A stretch of DNA of 64,000 nt, from positions 124,001-188,000 of the forward strand of contig NZ_JRQQ01000007.1 in the NCBI RefSeq assembly GCF_001625325.1. The letters run 5' to 3'. The position numbers and the translations under genes are program-made. The DNA is from Croceicoccus estronivorus (GTDB lineage: Bacteria > Pseudomonadota > Alphaproteobacteria > Sphingomonadales > Sphingomonadaceae). How positions within the stretch are numbered: the stretch's first letter is position 1; each line of letters begins with the position of its first letter. The notes beneath the pieces were generated by a model. That model had not been told where the DNA came from. It ran no database searches and was given only the letters and a program-made list of their open reading frames with translations. This document shows positions 36,317 through 45,154 of the stretch, piece after piece.

Positions 36317-37279
36317 ATGAATGATGTGAGCGATCTTTACACCCGCGCCCGGACGTGGATCGGCAAGGAAGCCGGCAAGCCCACCATGGCGCGTGATGTG
36401 GTCAACGTGCCGATGATCCGCCGTTGGTGCGAGGCCATGGGCGAGGAAAATCCGATCTATGTCGATGCGGAAGCCGCCCAGGCCGAAGGGTTCCCGGGAC
36501 CGGTCAGCCCGCCCGCCATGCTGGAAGTATGGACCATGGCGCGTTATCGCCCCGGCGGACGCCTGCCTGAGGAGGGTATCCCGGTCCTGAACCTGTTCGA
36601 CGAGGCCGGTTACACCGGTGTCGTGGCGACCAATATCGAGCAGGAATATGATCGCTATCTGGTCGAGGGCGACCGGGTATCTTATACCGCGATTGTCGAT
36701 GATGTGTCTGAAGAAAAGCGCACCGGTCTCGGCATCGGGCATTTCATAACCATTCGCTATGAATTCACGGACCAGAACGGGGGTCCCGTGGGGCGGATGC
36801 TGTTCCGTGTGCTGAAGTTCAAACCCAATCTTGCGCAGGCGAAAGCCCCGGCGACCGAGAGTGCGGGCAATGAATTCCCGCACCCGCGCCCGGCAATCAC
36901 GCATGATAACGCCCATTATTGGGAAGGCATCGCGAAGCGCGAACTGCTGATCCAGAAATGCAGCGATTGCGGCCATCTTCGCCACCCGCCGGGCCCCGGC
37001 TGCCCGCAGTGCCAGTCGCTGGAATGGGAAACCGTAAAGGCGTCTGGCAAGGGTACGCTTTACAGCCATGTGACCATGCATCACCCCCGGCTGCCGACAT
37101 TCGACTATCCTCTGCCGGTACTGCTGGTGGAACTGGAAGAAGGCGTGCGGATCGTAGCCAATGGCATTGATCTGCCTGCAAGCGATCTGACCATTGGCAT
37201 GCCGTTGGAACTGGACTTCGTGGAAGTCGAACCGGGTTATCTGCTGCCGGGCTTTCGGCCCGCCAGGACGGGGGGCTGA
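36317..37279 (+). CDS. MaoC-DUF35 fusion protein, ChsH2-like
   Basis: The 320-residue protein joins an N-terminal hotdog hydratase domain (about 10-175) to a C-terminal DUF35/OB domain (about 195-315) with a zinc ribbon CSDCG...CPQC. In the hydratase motif the catalytic Asp and His are replaced (GEENPIY, E43 and Y48), as expected for the non-catalytic half in ChsH1-ChsH2. The DUF35 domain of ChsH2 binds the aldolase Ltp2. ATG 36317 has an AAGAGGTG box. The frame open upstream lies antiparallel to nothing known but overlaps the dehydrogenase, so it was not used. Confidence 0.88.
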   Translation: MNDVSDLYTRARTWIGKEAGKPTMARDVVNVPMIRRWCEAMGEENPIYVDAEAAQAEGFPGPVSPPAMLEVWTMARYRPGGRLPEEGIPVLNLFDEAGYTGVVATNIEQEYDRYLVEGDRVSYTAIVDDVSEEKRTGLGIGHFITIRYEFTDQNGGPVGRMLFRVLKFKPNLAQAKAPATESAGNEFPHPRPAITHDNAHYWEGIAKRELLIQKCSDCGHLRHPPGPGCPQCQSLEWETVKASGKGTLYSHVTMHHPRLPTFDYPLPVLLVELEEGVRIVANGIDLPASDLTIGMPLELDFVEVEPGYLLPGFRPARTGG

Positions 37280-37282
37280 TCC

Positions 37283-38437
37283 ATGGAATTTGCTCTCAAC
37301 AGCGATCAGGAAGCGATCGTCGAACTCGCCCGGAATATTCTGAGGGACCTTTGCGGGGATGAACAGCTGCGGGCTTTTGCTGCATCGGCGCAATCCTACG
37401 ATGCGGACCTGTGGAGTTTGTTGGCAGAAGCAGGGCTTACCGGCCTTGGCATTGAGGAAGATCTCGGCGGCACCGGTTTCGGCATGATCGAAACGGCGTT
37501 TCTGCTTGAGCAGGCAGGGGCCACGCTGGCTCCGGTGCCGTTGCGCGAAACGCTTGTCTGCGCACAGACGCTTGCCATGGTTGGTGGCGCGCATGCGGCG
37601 CTGATTGGCGAGGCCGCAGCGGGCCGGGCCATTCTGGCAAGTGCCTGCGATGAAATCGGTGCAGCATGGCAAGCGCCTGAAACTCTCGCCACGCGCGATG
37701 GCAATGGCTGGCGTCTGTCTGGCGTGAAGTCGGCCGTCGCCTGGGGGATGGAAGCAACTGCAATTCTGCTGTCCGCTCGTCTTGAAAATGAAGGCGGAGT
37801 CGGCCTGTTCGTGGTTCCTGCGGATAGTGCAGGATTGCGTCGGGACGCGCAGACCGGGACGGACCTGACCCCGCTTGCCTTGCTCAATCTCGAAAATGTG
37901 CATGTTTCCGGTGATGCGTTGCTTGATGCAGGGGAAGGGGCCGCCGATCTGCTGCGCTGGCATCTGGGCCGGATGCGGGTTGCTTTGTCAGCCAGCCAAT
38001 TGGGAATTGCAGCGGAGGCTTTGCGGCGAACAGCCGCCTACACATCCGAGCGTATACAGTTCGGGCGTCCCATCGGTTCGATGCAGGCCGTCCAGCAACG
38101 TGCCGCGGATGGTTACATCGATGTCGAGGCGATGCGCTCCACCACGTGGCGTGCGGCATGGTTGATCGACCAGGGCATTTGCGACGATGCGGAAATTCTC
38201 GCCGCCAAATACTGGGCTGCCATCGGCGGACACCGGGTGACGCACACAGCGCAACACCAGCATGGCGGGATGGGAGCAGACATTACTTATCCTATTCATC
38301 GCTTTTTCCTGGCCGCGAAGGCGGTCGAATCCGCTCTCGGTGGTGCGCAGCCGATGCTCGCTGAACTGGGTGCAGCCATTGCCGCGGGCCGTGCCCGCCC
38401 GCTTTCGGCCATTGGTGGAGGTTTCGATGCAGTTTGA
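37283..38437 (+). CDS. Acyl-CoA dehydrogenase, ChsE1/FadE28-like
   Basis: The 384-residue protein has the acyl-CoA dehydrogenase fold, with RIQFGRPIGSMQAVQQRAADGYIDVEAMR in the C-terminal bundle and HQHGGMGADITYPIHRFFLAAK near the end. The mid domain lacks the common 'TEPxxGSD' flavin-binding motif (it reads LASACDEIGAA), which fits a partner subunit in an alpha2beta2 enzyme. Its end overlaps the next MaoC gene by 11 bases. It is expected to form a complex with the product of 35122-36300. Confidence 0.87.
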   Translation: MEFALNSDQEAIVELARNILRDLCGDEQLRAFAASAQSYDADLWSLLAEAGLTGLGIEEDLGGTGFGMIETAFLLEQAGATLAPVPLRETLVCAQTLAMVGGAHAALIGEAAAGRAILASACDEIGAAWQAPETLATRDGNGWRLSGVKSAVAWGMEATAILLSARLENEGGVGLFVVPADSAGLRRDAQTGTDLTPLALLNLENVHVSGDALLDAGEGAADLLRWHLGRMRVALSASQLGIAAEALRRTAAYTSERIQFGRPIGSMQAVQQRAADGYIDVEAMRSTTWRAAWLIDQGICDDAEILAAKYWAAIGGHRVTHTAQHQHGGMGADITYPIHRFFLAAKAVESALGGAQPMLAELGAAIAAGRARPLSAIGGGFDAV

Positions 38438-38843
38438 ACAGATCACGGAAGGCGCCGCGCTGCCTGAATTGGAATTTCCGGTTACGGCGTCGGCCATTGT
38501 TGCCGGGGCATTGGCCACAAACGATTATGAGAACGTCCACCACGACAAGGCCGCCGCAGAGGCGACCGGCGTGCCGGATATCTTCATGAACATCCTGACG
38601 ACCAATGGGCTGGTCCAGCGCTATGTCGGCCAGTGGGCAGGGCGCAGTGCGCGCGTGCGGAAAATCGCAATCAAGCTGGGCGCACCGAACTTCGTGGGCG
38701 ATACCATGCGGATCAACGGCTCTGTGAGCCATGTCGACCAGGCCAAGCGTGAAGTCGCTGTGACCGTTTCCGGTCGAAACCGGATCGGCGAGCATGTCGG
38801 CGCCACCGTTACTCTTCATTTCCCTGAAAGGAATGCGGCATGA
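38427..38843 (+). CDS. MaoC-family enoyl-CoA hydratase, ChsH1-like
   Basis: A 138-residue single hotdog domain with D33 and H38 in NDYENVHHD, the catalytic pair of the hydratase-2 motif at the right spacing. This makes it the active half to the degenerate hydratase domain of the MaoC-DUF35 protein. ATG 38427 has GGTGGAGG just upstream; the frame continues further back inside the dehydrogenase gene, which was rejected. The stop overlaps the aldolase gene (ATGA). Confidence 0.87.
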   Translation: MQFEQITEGAALPELEFPVTASAIVAGALATNDYENVHHDKAAAEATGVPDIFMNILTTNGLVQRYVGQWAGRSARVRKIAIKLGAPNFVGDTMRINGSVSHVDQAKREVAVTVSGRNRIGEHVGATVTLHFPERNAA

Positions 38844-40009
38844 ACGCTCTCTCGGGCAAGGCAGCCATCACCGGGATTGGCGCGACCGAATTTTCCAAGA
38901 ACAGCGGGCGCTCCGAACTGCGCCTTGCGGTCGAGGCCACGCTGGCGGCATTGGCCGATGCCGGAATCGATCCGGAGGAAGTCGATGGGCTGTCCACCTA
39001 TACGATGGACAACAATCCGGAAATCGAGCTGTTTCGGAACATCGGCGGACGGGACCTGAAGTTCTTCAGCCGTATCCATTATGGCGGTGGCGCGGCCTGT
39101 GCGCCGATCATGCATGCGGCGATGGCAGTGGCGACGGGCGTGGCCGAAGTGGTCGTCTGCTACCGTGCGATGAACGAACGGTCTCAATATCGCTTCGGCG
39201 CCGGTTTTGCGCCGGATGCAACGCCGACCGCGGAAATCGCGCATTATGGCTATTATGTGCCGTTCGGCCTGATGTCGCCGGCCAGCTGGGTGGCGATGTC
39301 TGCCCGGCGCTATATGCACGAATATGGCGTAACGTCGGAAGACTTCGGCCGGATTGCGGTCGGTTTCCGGGATTTCGCGGCGACCAATCCGAATGCGTGG
39401 TTCTATCAACAGCCGATTACGCTGGAGCAGCATCAGGCATCGCGTTGGATTGTCGAGCCGCTACATCTGCTGGATTGCTGCCAGGAATCTGACGGGGCAG
39501 TGGCAGTGGTCGTTACTTCCGCTGAACGTGCGCGAAAATTGCGGCAGCCGCCGGTCATCATCAATGCTGCGGCTCAGGGGGCCTGCGACGATCAACAGAT
39601 GATGACCAGTTATTACAGGCCTGACGTGGCGCGCCTTTCCGAAATGGATCTGGTCGCCAATCAGCTTTACGCGATGGCAGGGTTGGGGCCTGATGATATT
39701 CAGGCGGCAATCCTCTACGATCACTTCTCTCCGTTCGTTCTACCCCAGATCGAAGCCTTCGGGTTCGCTCCGCAGGGGCAGGCAGCGGACTTCGTGCGTG
39801 AAGGGAACATCGCGCGGGGTGGCCGGTTGCCGGTGAATACCAATGGCGGCCAGTTGGGCGAAGCATATATCCACGGACTTAACGGCGTGGCCGAGGGCGT
39901 CAGGCTGGTGCGCGGGCAAAGCGTCAATCAACCTGGCGATTGCCGTAATGTCGTCGTGACGGCAGGAACCGGTGTGCCAACGTCCGGACTGATCCTGACT
40001 GCCGGTTGA
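38840..40009 (+). CDS. Thiolase-fold lipid-transfer protein / aldolase, Ltp2-like
   Basis: The 389-residue protein belongs to the SCPx-thiolase-like group: AAITGIGATEFSKNSGRS at the start, HYGGGAACAPIMHAAMAVATG near 78-98 and NTNGGQLGEAYIHGLNGVAEGVR at about 333. In Mycobacterium, Ltp2 is a retro-aldolase that, bound to the DUF35 domain of ChsH2, cleaves 17-hydroxy-pregnene-carboxyl-CoA to the 17-ketosteroid and propionyl-CoA. Its position as last gene, overlapping the ChsH1-like gene, matches that set. Other branched tertiary-hydroxy CoA substrates remain possible. Confidence 0.87.
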   Translation: MNALSGKAAITGIGATEFSKNSGRSELRLAVEATLAALADAGIDPEEVDGLSTYTMDNNPEIELFRNIGGRDLKFFSRIHYGGGAACAPIMHAAMAVATGVAEVVVCYRAMNERSQYRFGAGFAPDATPTAEIAHYGYYVPFGLMSPASWVAMSARRYMHEYGVTSEDFGRIAVGFRDFAATNPNAWFYQQPITLEQHQASRWIVEPLHLLDCCQESDGAVAVVVTSAERARKLRQPPVIINAAAQGACDDQQMMTSYYRPDVARLSEMDLVANQLYAMAGLGPDDIQAAILYDHFSPFVLPQIEAFGFAPQGQAADFVREGNIARGGRLPVNTNGGQLGEAYIHGLNGVAEGVRLVRGQSVNQPGDCRNVVVTAGTGVPTSGLILTAG

Positions 40010-40056
40010 TTCGGGTGCTATGAATTGCGGATCGTTTTGCAATCGCCGGATGGGAT

Positions 40057-40950
40057 GTGAATCAGACGCCAGCAACGCCATCTGCCTTTGATACGAGAAT
40101 CGATGTCAGTGTTTCGACATCGGTTCTCGTAGCGCAACTTGCCACGCATGTTTCGCCCGGGCAGGCGGACTTCATTTTGGACGAGAAAGTCCATACCCTG
40201 TCTCTGCAACTTCAATTACAGCAGAGCCTTTCCGTAGGACGGTTCGAGACGCCCGATGCGCCGGGCGAGTTTCTCGATATCGGGCGTGCGATATTCGTGC
40301 CTGCCGGCGTTCCCCTGCGAATTCGCTCCGACGGGGTGGTGACGAATACGATCCGGTGTTTCTTCCGCCCGCCTGTGCTGGAGGACTTGCTGGGCGAGGA
40401 GATCGATCAGTCGCGTAACCGGCTCAATTCCTGTCTTAATGTCAAGCGCCCGGCAATCCGCGATCTGATGCTCCGAATTGCGCGAGAGATCGAGACGCCA
40501 GGTTTTGCCTCTTCCCAAATGCTTGACGCTTTGGGCGAGACGTTACTGGTGGAACTGGTCCGCTATTTGCGGGAGACACCGGCCGATGGCAATCTTCGTG
40601 GCGGCTTGTCCAGAGCCGCCTACCGCAAGGTCATCCGCAGACTGGAAGGGGGTGGCCCCCCGCCTACGCTGGAGGAACTCGCCGCGCTGGCAGAATTGAG
40701 TAAACGTCACCTGACCCGCGCTTTCCACGAGACCACGGGGATGACTATCCATCAGCAATTGGACGAACTGCGTTTCAAGCGTGCGACGTCACTGTTGGAT
40801 GATCCTGCCTTGTCCATTGGCGAGATAGCAGGCCTTGTGGGCTTTCAGTCGGGCTCGGCTTTTTCGACTGCGTTCACGCGTTGGAGCGGGAGAAGCCCCA
40901 GGCGCTATCGGCATGAACTGGCGCAGATGCGGCAACCGGATCAGCAATGA
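40057..40950 (+). CDS. AraC-family transcriptional regulator
   Basis: The 297-residue protein ends in the two-helix-turn-helix AraC domain (about 195-290): LEELAALAELSKRHLTRAFHETTGMTIHQQL and IAGLVGFQSGSAFSTAFTRWSGRSPRRYR. An N-terminal sensor domain of about 170 residues contains a cupin-like start. GTG 40057 follows GGATGGG. It follows the side-chain operon by 47 bases on the same strand. It is clearly related to the AraC genes at 53788 and 63460 (shared block VELVRYLRE...LRGGLSR before the DNA-binding domain). Confidence 0.88.
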   Translation: MNQTPATPSAFDTRIDVSVSTSVLVAQLATHVSPGQADFILDEKVHTLSLQLQLQQSLSVGRFETPDAPGEFLDIGRAIFVPAGVPLRIRSDGVVTNTIRCFFRPPVLEDLLGEEIDQSRNRLNSCLNVKRPAIRDLMLRIAREIETPGFASSQMLDALGETLLVELVRYLRETPADGNLRGGLSRAAYRKVIRRLEGGGPPPTLEELAALAELSKRHLTRAFHETTGMTIHQQLDELRFKRATSLLDDPALSIGEIAGLVGFQSGSAFSTAFTRWSGRSPRRYRHELAQMRQPDQQ

Positions 40951-40994
40951 TGCTAACGAAATTTCCATAGGATCGGGGGCGTCGGACTGATTGG

Positions 40995-41705
40995 CTAGCG
41001 CACGATGGCGCGCCTGTAGCCGGCTGCCTGCGCCTCTGCCTCTGTGCAGAACAGGTCTTCGGGACGGGTCGCGTCATAATATGGCATGCCCGGCAGGTGG
41101 TAGATCCATTCCCCCTTGCGGTTGCGATTGCCTTTGATCGCGCAGCCAAAATGGTTCCGATAAACACGCTGCGCGCGCTGCGGCGGACGGGTGGCCTGTA
41201 AAGTGGGCGTCGGTTTCGGTTCGCTATCTGGATGCGCAGCGCGCCACAAGGCCGGTTCCGTGAACTCTGAACTCCAGATGCCCAGCTTGAACTGCTTTGC
41301 CCTGGCAGCCGGCATGGCATAGTCCTGAGTTTCCGCAGGCAATGCCAGGGCCAGCCCCGCACTCGCGAGAGCCTGGGCAAGGTCGATCTCTCCTGCCGTG
41401 CACACTGCTACGATGTGTCCCGAACGATCGCTGCCCTGCTGTTGGCAATATATCTGTTTGCCGTCGACCAGTGCGGCCAATTGTTGTTTGGCTTCTCTAC
41501 CGCATGGCCAATCGATGCCGTCTCTTTGGCAGGTCTGCTTTTCTTCCGGGGCGTCAATGCCGAGCAACCGGATAACTGTGCCCGTCATGGAAAGAGTGTC
41601 CCCGTCAATGGCTGTGGCGCTACCCTCAATTGCCTGAGCGTGTCCGCCCTGCGGCATTATCGCCAGGAGGCCAGCCAGGCCGGTGATCCATAAAGGCCGT
41701 GTCAT
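40995..41705 (-). CDS. Thermonuclease-family (SNase-like) protein
   Basis: From ATG 41705 the protein has 236 residues with a signal peptide (about 1-25) and an OB-fold nuclease domain: [19 protein letters not shown] and the REAKQQL segment. The Arg, Asp and Glu positions of staphylococcal nuclease are recognisable (D in IDGD, R in IRLLGID, E in APEEK). A C-terminal tail of roughly 75 residues carries [32 protein letters not shown], as in the extracellular Ca-binding (excalibur-like) neighbours. Probably exported DNA/RNA cleavage. Confidence 0.8.
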   Translation of the reverse strand: MTRPLWITGLAGLLAIMPQGGHAQAIEGSATAIDGDTLSMTGTVIRLLGIDAPEEKQTCQRDGIDWPCGREAKQQLAALVDGKQIYCQQQGSDRSGHIVAVCTAGEIDLAQALASAGLALALPAETQDYAMPAARAKQFKLGIWSSEFTEPALWRAAHPDSEPKPTPTLQATRPPQRAQRVYRNHFGCAIKGNRNRKGEWIYHLPGMPYYDATRPEDLFCTEAEAQAAGYRRAIVR

Positions 41706-41796
41706 AGACCCTTTTTGACAAGGCAATGTTTACGGAAGTCTTAGCCTTGTGATTGCAACCGATAACCGGTTGGAATGTAGCTTCGTTTTTGTCAGA

Positions 41797-42222
41797 CTAT
41801 TTTGCCGTGACGTGAAGCAGGTGCGTAAAATCGCCCTTTCGTGCCAGAACATCGGCGAGCGAATAGCGATCCAGAACGGAGAAGAAAGCATCCAATGCTT
41901 CGTCAAGCACGCTGGTCAGGCCACAGGCCGGGGCAATGATGCATGAACCGCATTCGACCAGATCGAAATCGTCTTCCGTATGCCGGATCAATTGCCCGAT
42001 GTTGATTGCGTCTGCCGACCTTGCCAGTCGAATGCCGCCCGATCTGCCTCTCACGCTTTCGAGATAGCCTGAATTCACCAGATCGTTGACGATTTTCATC
42101 AAGTGATTTTGCGAGATCCCATATGCTGTCGCGATCTCGGAAATGGAGCAAAGGCGATCCGTTCGCGCCGCGAGATAAAGCAGCACGCGTACCGCGTAGT
42201 CTGTGTAGCGAGTGAGCCGCAT
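41797..42222 (-). CDS. nsrR: NsrR, nitric-oxide-sensing Rrf2 repressor
   Basis: The 141-residue protein has the Rrf2 fold (RYTDYAVRVLLYLAAR, ISQNHLMKIVNDLVNSGYLESVRGRSGG) and three Cys at 91, 94 and 100, which hold the NO-sensitive iron-sulfur cluster. The C-terminus (LDRYSLADVLA) is typical of NsrR. It is divergent from the flavohaemoglobin gene, its classic target, and two NsrR-like boxes lie between them. Confidence 0.92.
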   Translation of the reverse strand: MRLTRYTDYAVRVLLYLAARTDRLCSISEIATAYGISQNHLMKIVNDLVNSGYLESVRGRSGGIRLARSADAINIGQLIRHTEDDFDLVECGSCIIAPACGLTSVLDEALDAFFSVLDRYSLADVLARKGDFTHLLHVTAK

Positions 42223-42240
42223 CGATAGATCACCTCAATG

Positions 42241-42294
42241 ATGCATTGTTGTTGCATGTTTCTGTGTGTGGAAATAGATGTATCAACAATACAT
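42241..42294. promoter_or_regulatory. Two candidate NsrR boxes
   Basis: ATGCA-n7-TGCAT (42241-42257) and ATGTAT-CAACA-ATACAT (42278-42294) both span 17 bp and fit the core of the NsrR inverted repeat ATGCAT/ATGCAT. They are placed between nsrR (start 42222) and hmp (start 42378), so binding could repress both genes until NO destroys the cluster. Confidence 0.65.
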
Positions 42295-42377
42295 GATTTG
42301 AGTCGTGCCCATCTGACGGTTCGATCTCATTCCATTTGCGCCATTCCCGTTTGCAAATGCCACCATAGGAGACGTTG

Positions 42378-43589
42378 ATGTCCAAGACACTCGATGAGCA
42401 GACAATTGCGCTCGTCAAGGCGACTGTTCCCGCTCTCGAAGCCCACGGGCTCGACATTGTGCGGGAGATGTATGCCCGTATGTTTGAAAACCCCGATATT
42501 CGCGATCTCTTCAATCAATCGCATCACGGCGACGCCGGATCTCAGCCGAGAGCGTTGACCGGTGCGATCCTCGCCTATGCGAGCAATATCGAAAATCTCG
42601 CAGCACTGGCCCCTGCCGTCGAGCGCATCGCCCAAAAGCATGTCGGGCTGCAAATCCTGCCGGAGCACTATCCCCATGTAGGGGCGGCTTTGCTGGGTGC
42701 TATCAAGACCGTTCTGGGCGATGCCGCGACGCCGGAGATACTGGATGCCTGGGCAAAGGCTTATGGCTTCCTGGCCGATATTTTGATCGCACGAGAAAGC
42801 GTGGTTTATCATGAGCAGCGGGATGCTGAGGGCGGCTGGAACGGCTGGCGTGAATTTCGGATCGAGAAGATCGTCAGGGAAAGCAGTGTTATCACATCAT
42901 TCGTTCTACGCCCGGCTGACGGGCGAAGCGTCATGCGTCATTTACCCGGCCAATATCTCACTTTCTGGTTTGAGATTGCCGGCCATCCGGCGATCAAGCG
43001 CAATTATTCCATATCCAGTGCGGCCAATGGCGAGACTTATCGCATTTCGGTCAAGCGAGAGCCGCAGGGGCTGGCATCCGGTTGGCTGCATGATGAGGCA
43101 GCAATCGGCACGATCCTGAAAGTTGCGCCGCCAGCGGGCGAATTCTTCCTTGAGGGCAAGCCTGAACGCCCGGTGGTGCTCCTGTCGGGCGGTGTTGGTC
43201 TGACGCCGATGGTTGCCATGCTGGAAACCCTGGCGTTGCAGGATGAGTTACCCTCGGTGCAATATATCCACGGCACGCATGATCGCGAGACTCACGCGAT
43301 GCGCGATCACGTTCGCGAGCTTGCCGCACGCAACCCGGCTATTTCCGTTACCGATTTTCACCAGACTCCTCTCGCAGACGAAGTTGAGGGAGGGGATTTC
43401 GATTTGGCAGGCATCATCACGGACGACTGGTTGATTGCCAACACTCCGGTAGAGCACGCTGATTTTTATATCTGCGGCCCCCGCCCTTTCTTGAGAGCGG
43501 CGGTTTCGGCCCTGTCATTGGCGGGCGTTGCCTCGCAGCGCATCCATTACGAGTTTTTCGGCCCAGCTGACGAATTGTTGGCGGCCTAA
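42378..43589 (+). CDS. hmp: Flavohaemoglobin, nitric oxide dioxygenase
   Basis: The 403-residue protein has a globin domain (1-137) with the proximal His at about 88 in RIAQKHVGL, then an FAD domain with the RNYSISS motif (about 211-218) and an NAD domain with VLLSGGVGLTPMVAML and the C-terminal CGPRPFLRA. It oxidises NO to nitrate with O2 and NADH. TTG 42375 precedes the ATG; AGGAGA is the ribosome-binding site. It stands opposite nsrR. Confidence 0.95.
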   Translation: MSKTLDEQTIALVKATVPALEAHGLDIVREMYARMFENPDIRDLFNQSHHGDAGSQPRALTGAILAYASNIENLAALAPAVERIAQKHVGLQILPEHYPHVGAALLGAIKTVLGDAATPEILDAWAKAYGFLADILIARESVVYHEQRDAEGGWNGWREFRIEKIVRESSVITSFVLRPADGRSVMRHLPGQYLTFWFEIAGHPAIKRNYSISSAANGETYRISVKREPQGLASGWLHDEAAIGTILKVAPPAGEFFLEGKPERPVVLLSGGVGLTPMVAMLETLALQDELPSVQYIHGTHDRETHAMRDHVRELAARNPAISVTDFHQTPLADEVEGGDFDLAGIITDDWLIANTPVEHADFYICGPRPFLRAAVSALSLAGVASQRIHYEFFGPADELLAA

Positions 43590-43620
43590 GGACGCAAGCT
43601 CCTGCAAGGCCCTCTTTCCA

Positions 43621-44835
43621 CTAAACGGACTGAGGGCCTTCAGTCCCGTGTGACGCCTCAATCAGCCCAAGGCGCCGCATCAGACCCGGCATTGTCAGTC
43701 CCTGAATGAAGATCGAAAATGCAACCACGGCGAACGCTACGGGGATAATTTCGTTTCGTTCCGGCAGGGATGTGGGAAGGGCAAGTGCCAGTGCGAGAGC
43801 CAGGGCGCCTTTCAGCCCACCCCAGACCAATACGTGTTTGTATTTCCAGGGAACTGCCAAGCCTGTTCTGGCGAAAAGACCTGCGACGGGGTAGATCGCA
43901 ACTGCGCGCCCGAGCAATGACAGAGCGGTTGCGGCCATTGCTGCGCCGATTACCGGAATGAAGCTTTGCTGCGCTTCGCGCCCTCCGATTAGGATGAAGA
44001 TCAAGCTGTTGACCAGGAATGCGGCATATTCCCAGAAGTTCACGACCGCCGGGTGTCCTTCATCCGAAATCGATCCCATGAAGCCGTAATTTCCAACGAT
44101 AAGGCCGGCAGTCAGCGTCGCAAGAACCCCCGAAAAGTGGAAATGTTCGGCAAACAGGAAGCTGCCATAGGCAATCAGCGTGGTAAGCGTGACCTCGACG
44201 AGGCGGTCGGTTGTCCGACCGGCAATCAGTATCAAAGGAACCGCGATCAGGGCGCCAGAGGCAACCCCGCCAAGGACCGTGGTGAAAAGCTGGGTAGAGA
44301 TCATGCCTGCGGTCGGCTCCGTGCCGCGGGCTACGATCAACAGGATGGCAAAACCGACTGCCGCCACCCCGTCATTAAGCAGGCTTTCGGCTTCGACCAG
44401 AAGATGCAGCCTTTCCGGCACTTTGACCGTCTTGAACATGGCGATAACGGAAACCGGATCGGTTGCGGCAATCAGTATCCCGAAGAACGCCGCCCCCAGC
44501 CAACTCCAACCGACCAGATAATGCATCCCGCCAGCTACCACCGCCGCCGCCAGAACCACCCCCAGAGTGACCAGCATAAGCAGCAGTGGCATCTCCCGGC
44601 GGAATGGTTTCCAGGCTATCTGGATTGCAGCCTCGAATACCAGTGGCGGCAGGAACACCTCGAATACCAGTTCGGGCGTCAGCGGCATAGGCAGGCCGAC
44701 TGGCAGAAATGCAAGGGCAATTCCGGCAGATACCAGCCCGACCGAATAAGGGACTCCAAGTCTCCGGGTGAGCATCGCGACCAGGGAAGCGACGAACAGC
44801 ATGAGCCCCAGTGTGGAGAAATCGAGTGTTGGCAT
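43621..44835 (-). CDS. Na+/H+ antiporter (CPA1 family)
   Basis: The 404-residue protein has about twelve membrane segments. The ion-site region ATDPVSVIAMFKT and the LLNDGVAAVGFAIL segment contain the CPA1 Asp and Glu/Asn positions. It swaps sodium or potassium for protons across the inner membrane. It lies end to end with hmp and shares with it a small inverted repeat (43606-43613 and 43633-43640), possibly a two-way terminator. Confidence 0.9.
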   Translation of the reverse strand: MPTLDFSTLGLMLFVASLVAMLTRRLGVPYSVGLVSAGIALAFLPVGLPMPLTPELVFEVFLPPLVFEAAIQIAWKPFRREMPLLLMLVTLGVVLAAAVVAGGMHYLVGWSWLGAAFFGILIAATDPVSVIAMFKTVKVPERLHLLVEAESLLNDGVAAVGFAILLIVARGTEPTAGMISTQLFTTVLGGVASGALIAVPLILIAGRTTDRLVEVTLTTLIAYGSFLFAEHFHFSGVLATLTAGLIVGNYGFMGSISDEGHPAVVNFWEYAAFLVNSLIFILIGGREAQQSFIPVIGAAMAATALSLLGRAVAIYPVAGLFARTGLAVPWKYKHVLVWGGLKGALALALALALPTSLPERNEIIPVAFAVVAFSIFIQGLTMPGLMRRLGLIEASHGTEGPQSV

Positions 44836-45154
44836 GGTGCCAGACCATAGCGGCTTTCCCCTTCAACCCAAATGCCGCTCATATTGACGGACTATTCATG
44901 AATGGGAGAGCCATTTGCGGCTTGTGAGCAAATGCCGCCTACTTGACTGCGGATATTGGATGCGCGCGGCGTCATATCAGCATGCTCAAGCATTTCTCAT
45001 CCCGCCGATCCCTGATTTCAGATGTTCCCCATACTCGGCCAGGGCCATTGTGCGGGCCGGGATGGGGCGTGATGCGACCGGGCGCCGATCTCTCCATGGG
45101 CCGCTGCATTCGCCATATTTCTGTATGGAAATGGCCCTTGAGCGGAGCTTGCCG
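44836..45154. other. 319-bp divergent intergenic region with repeats
   Basis: No good gene is seen. The frame of the next protein is open back to 44915, but ribosome-binding site and membrane start favour ATG 45155. Noted are a perfect palindrome ATTCATGAAT (44894-44903) and two copies of AAATGCCGC at 44870-44878 and 44930-44938, exactly 60 bp apart. Confidence 0.45.

Noticed and set aside
36215-37963. Long minus-strand open frame of 582 codons
   Set aside because: It lies fully antisense to the MaoC-DUF35 and dehydrogenase genes, which have clear motifs. The antisense protein is rich in His, Arg, Gln and Cys and has no domain.
43606-43640. Terminator between hmp and the antiporter gene
   Set aside because: Arms of 8 bp match perfectly, but the loop is 19 nt, there is no T-run and one arm lies in coding sequence, so it is not listed as a terminator.
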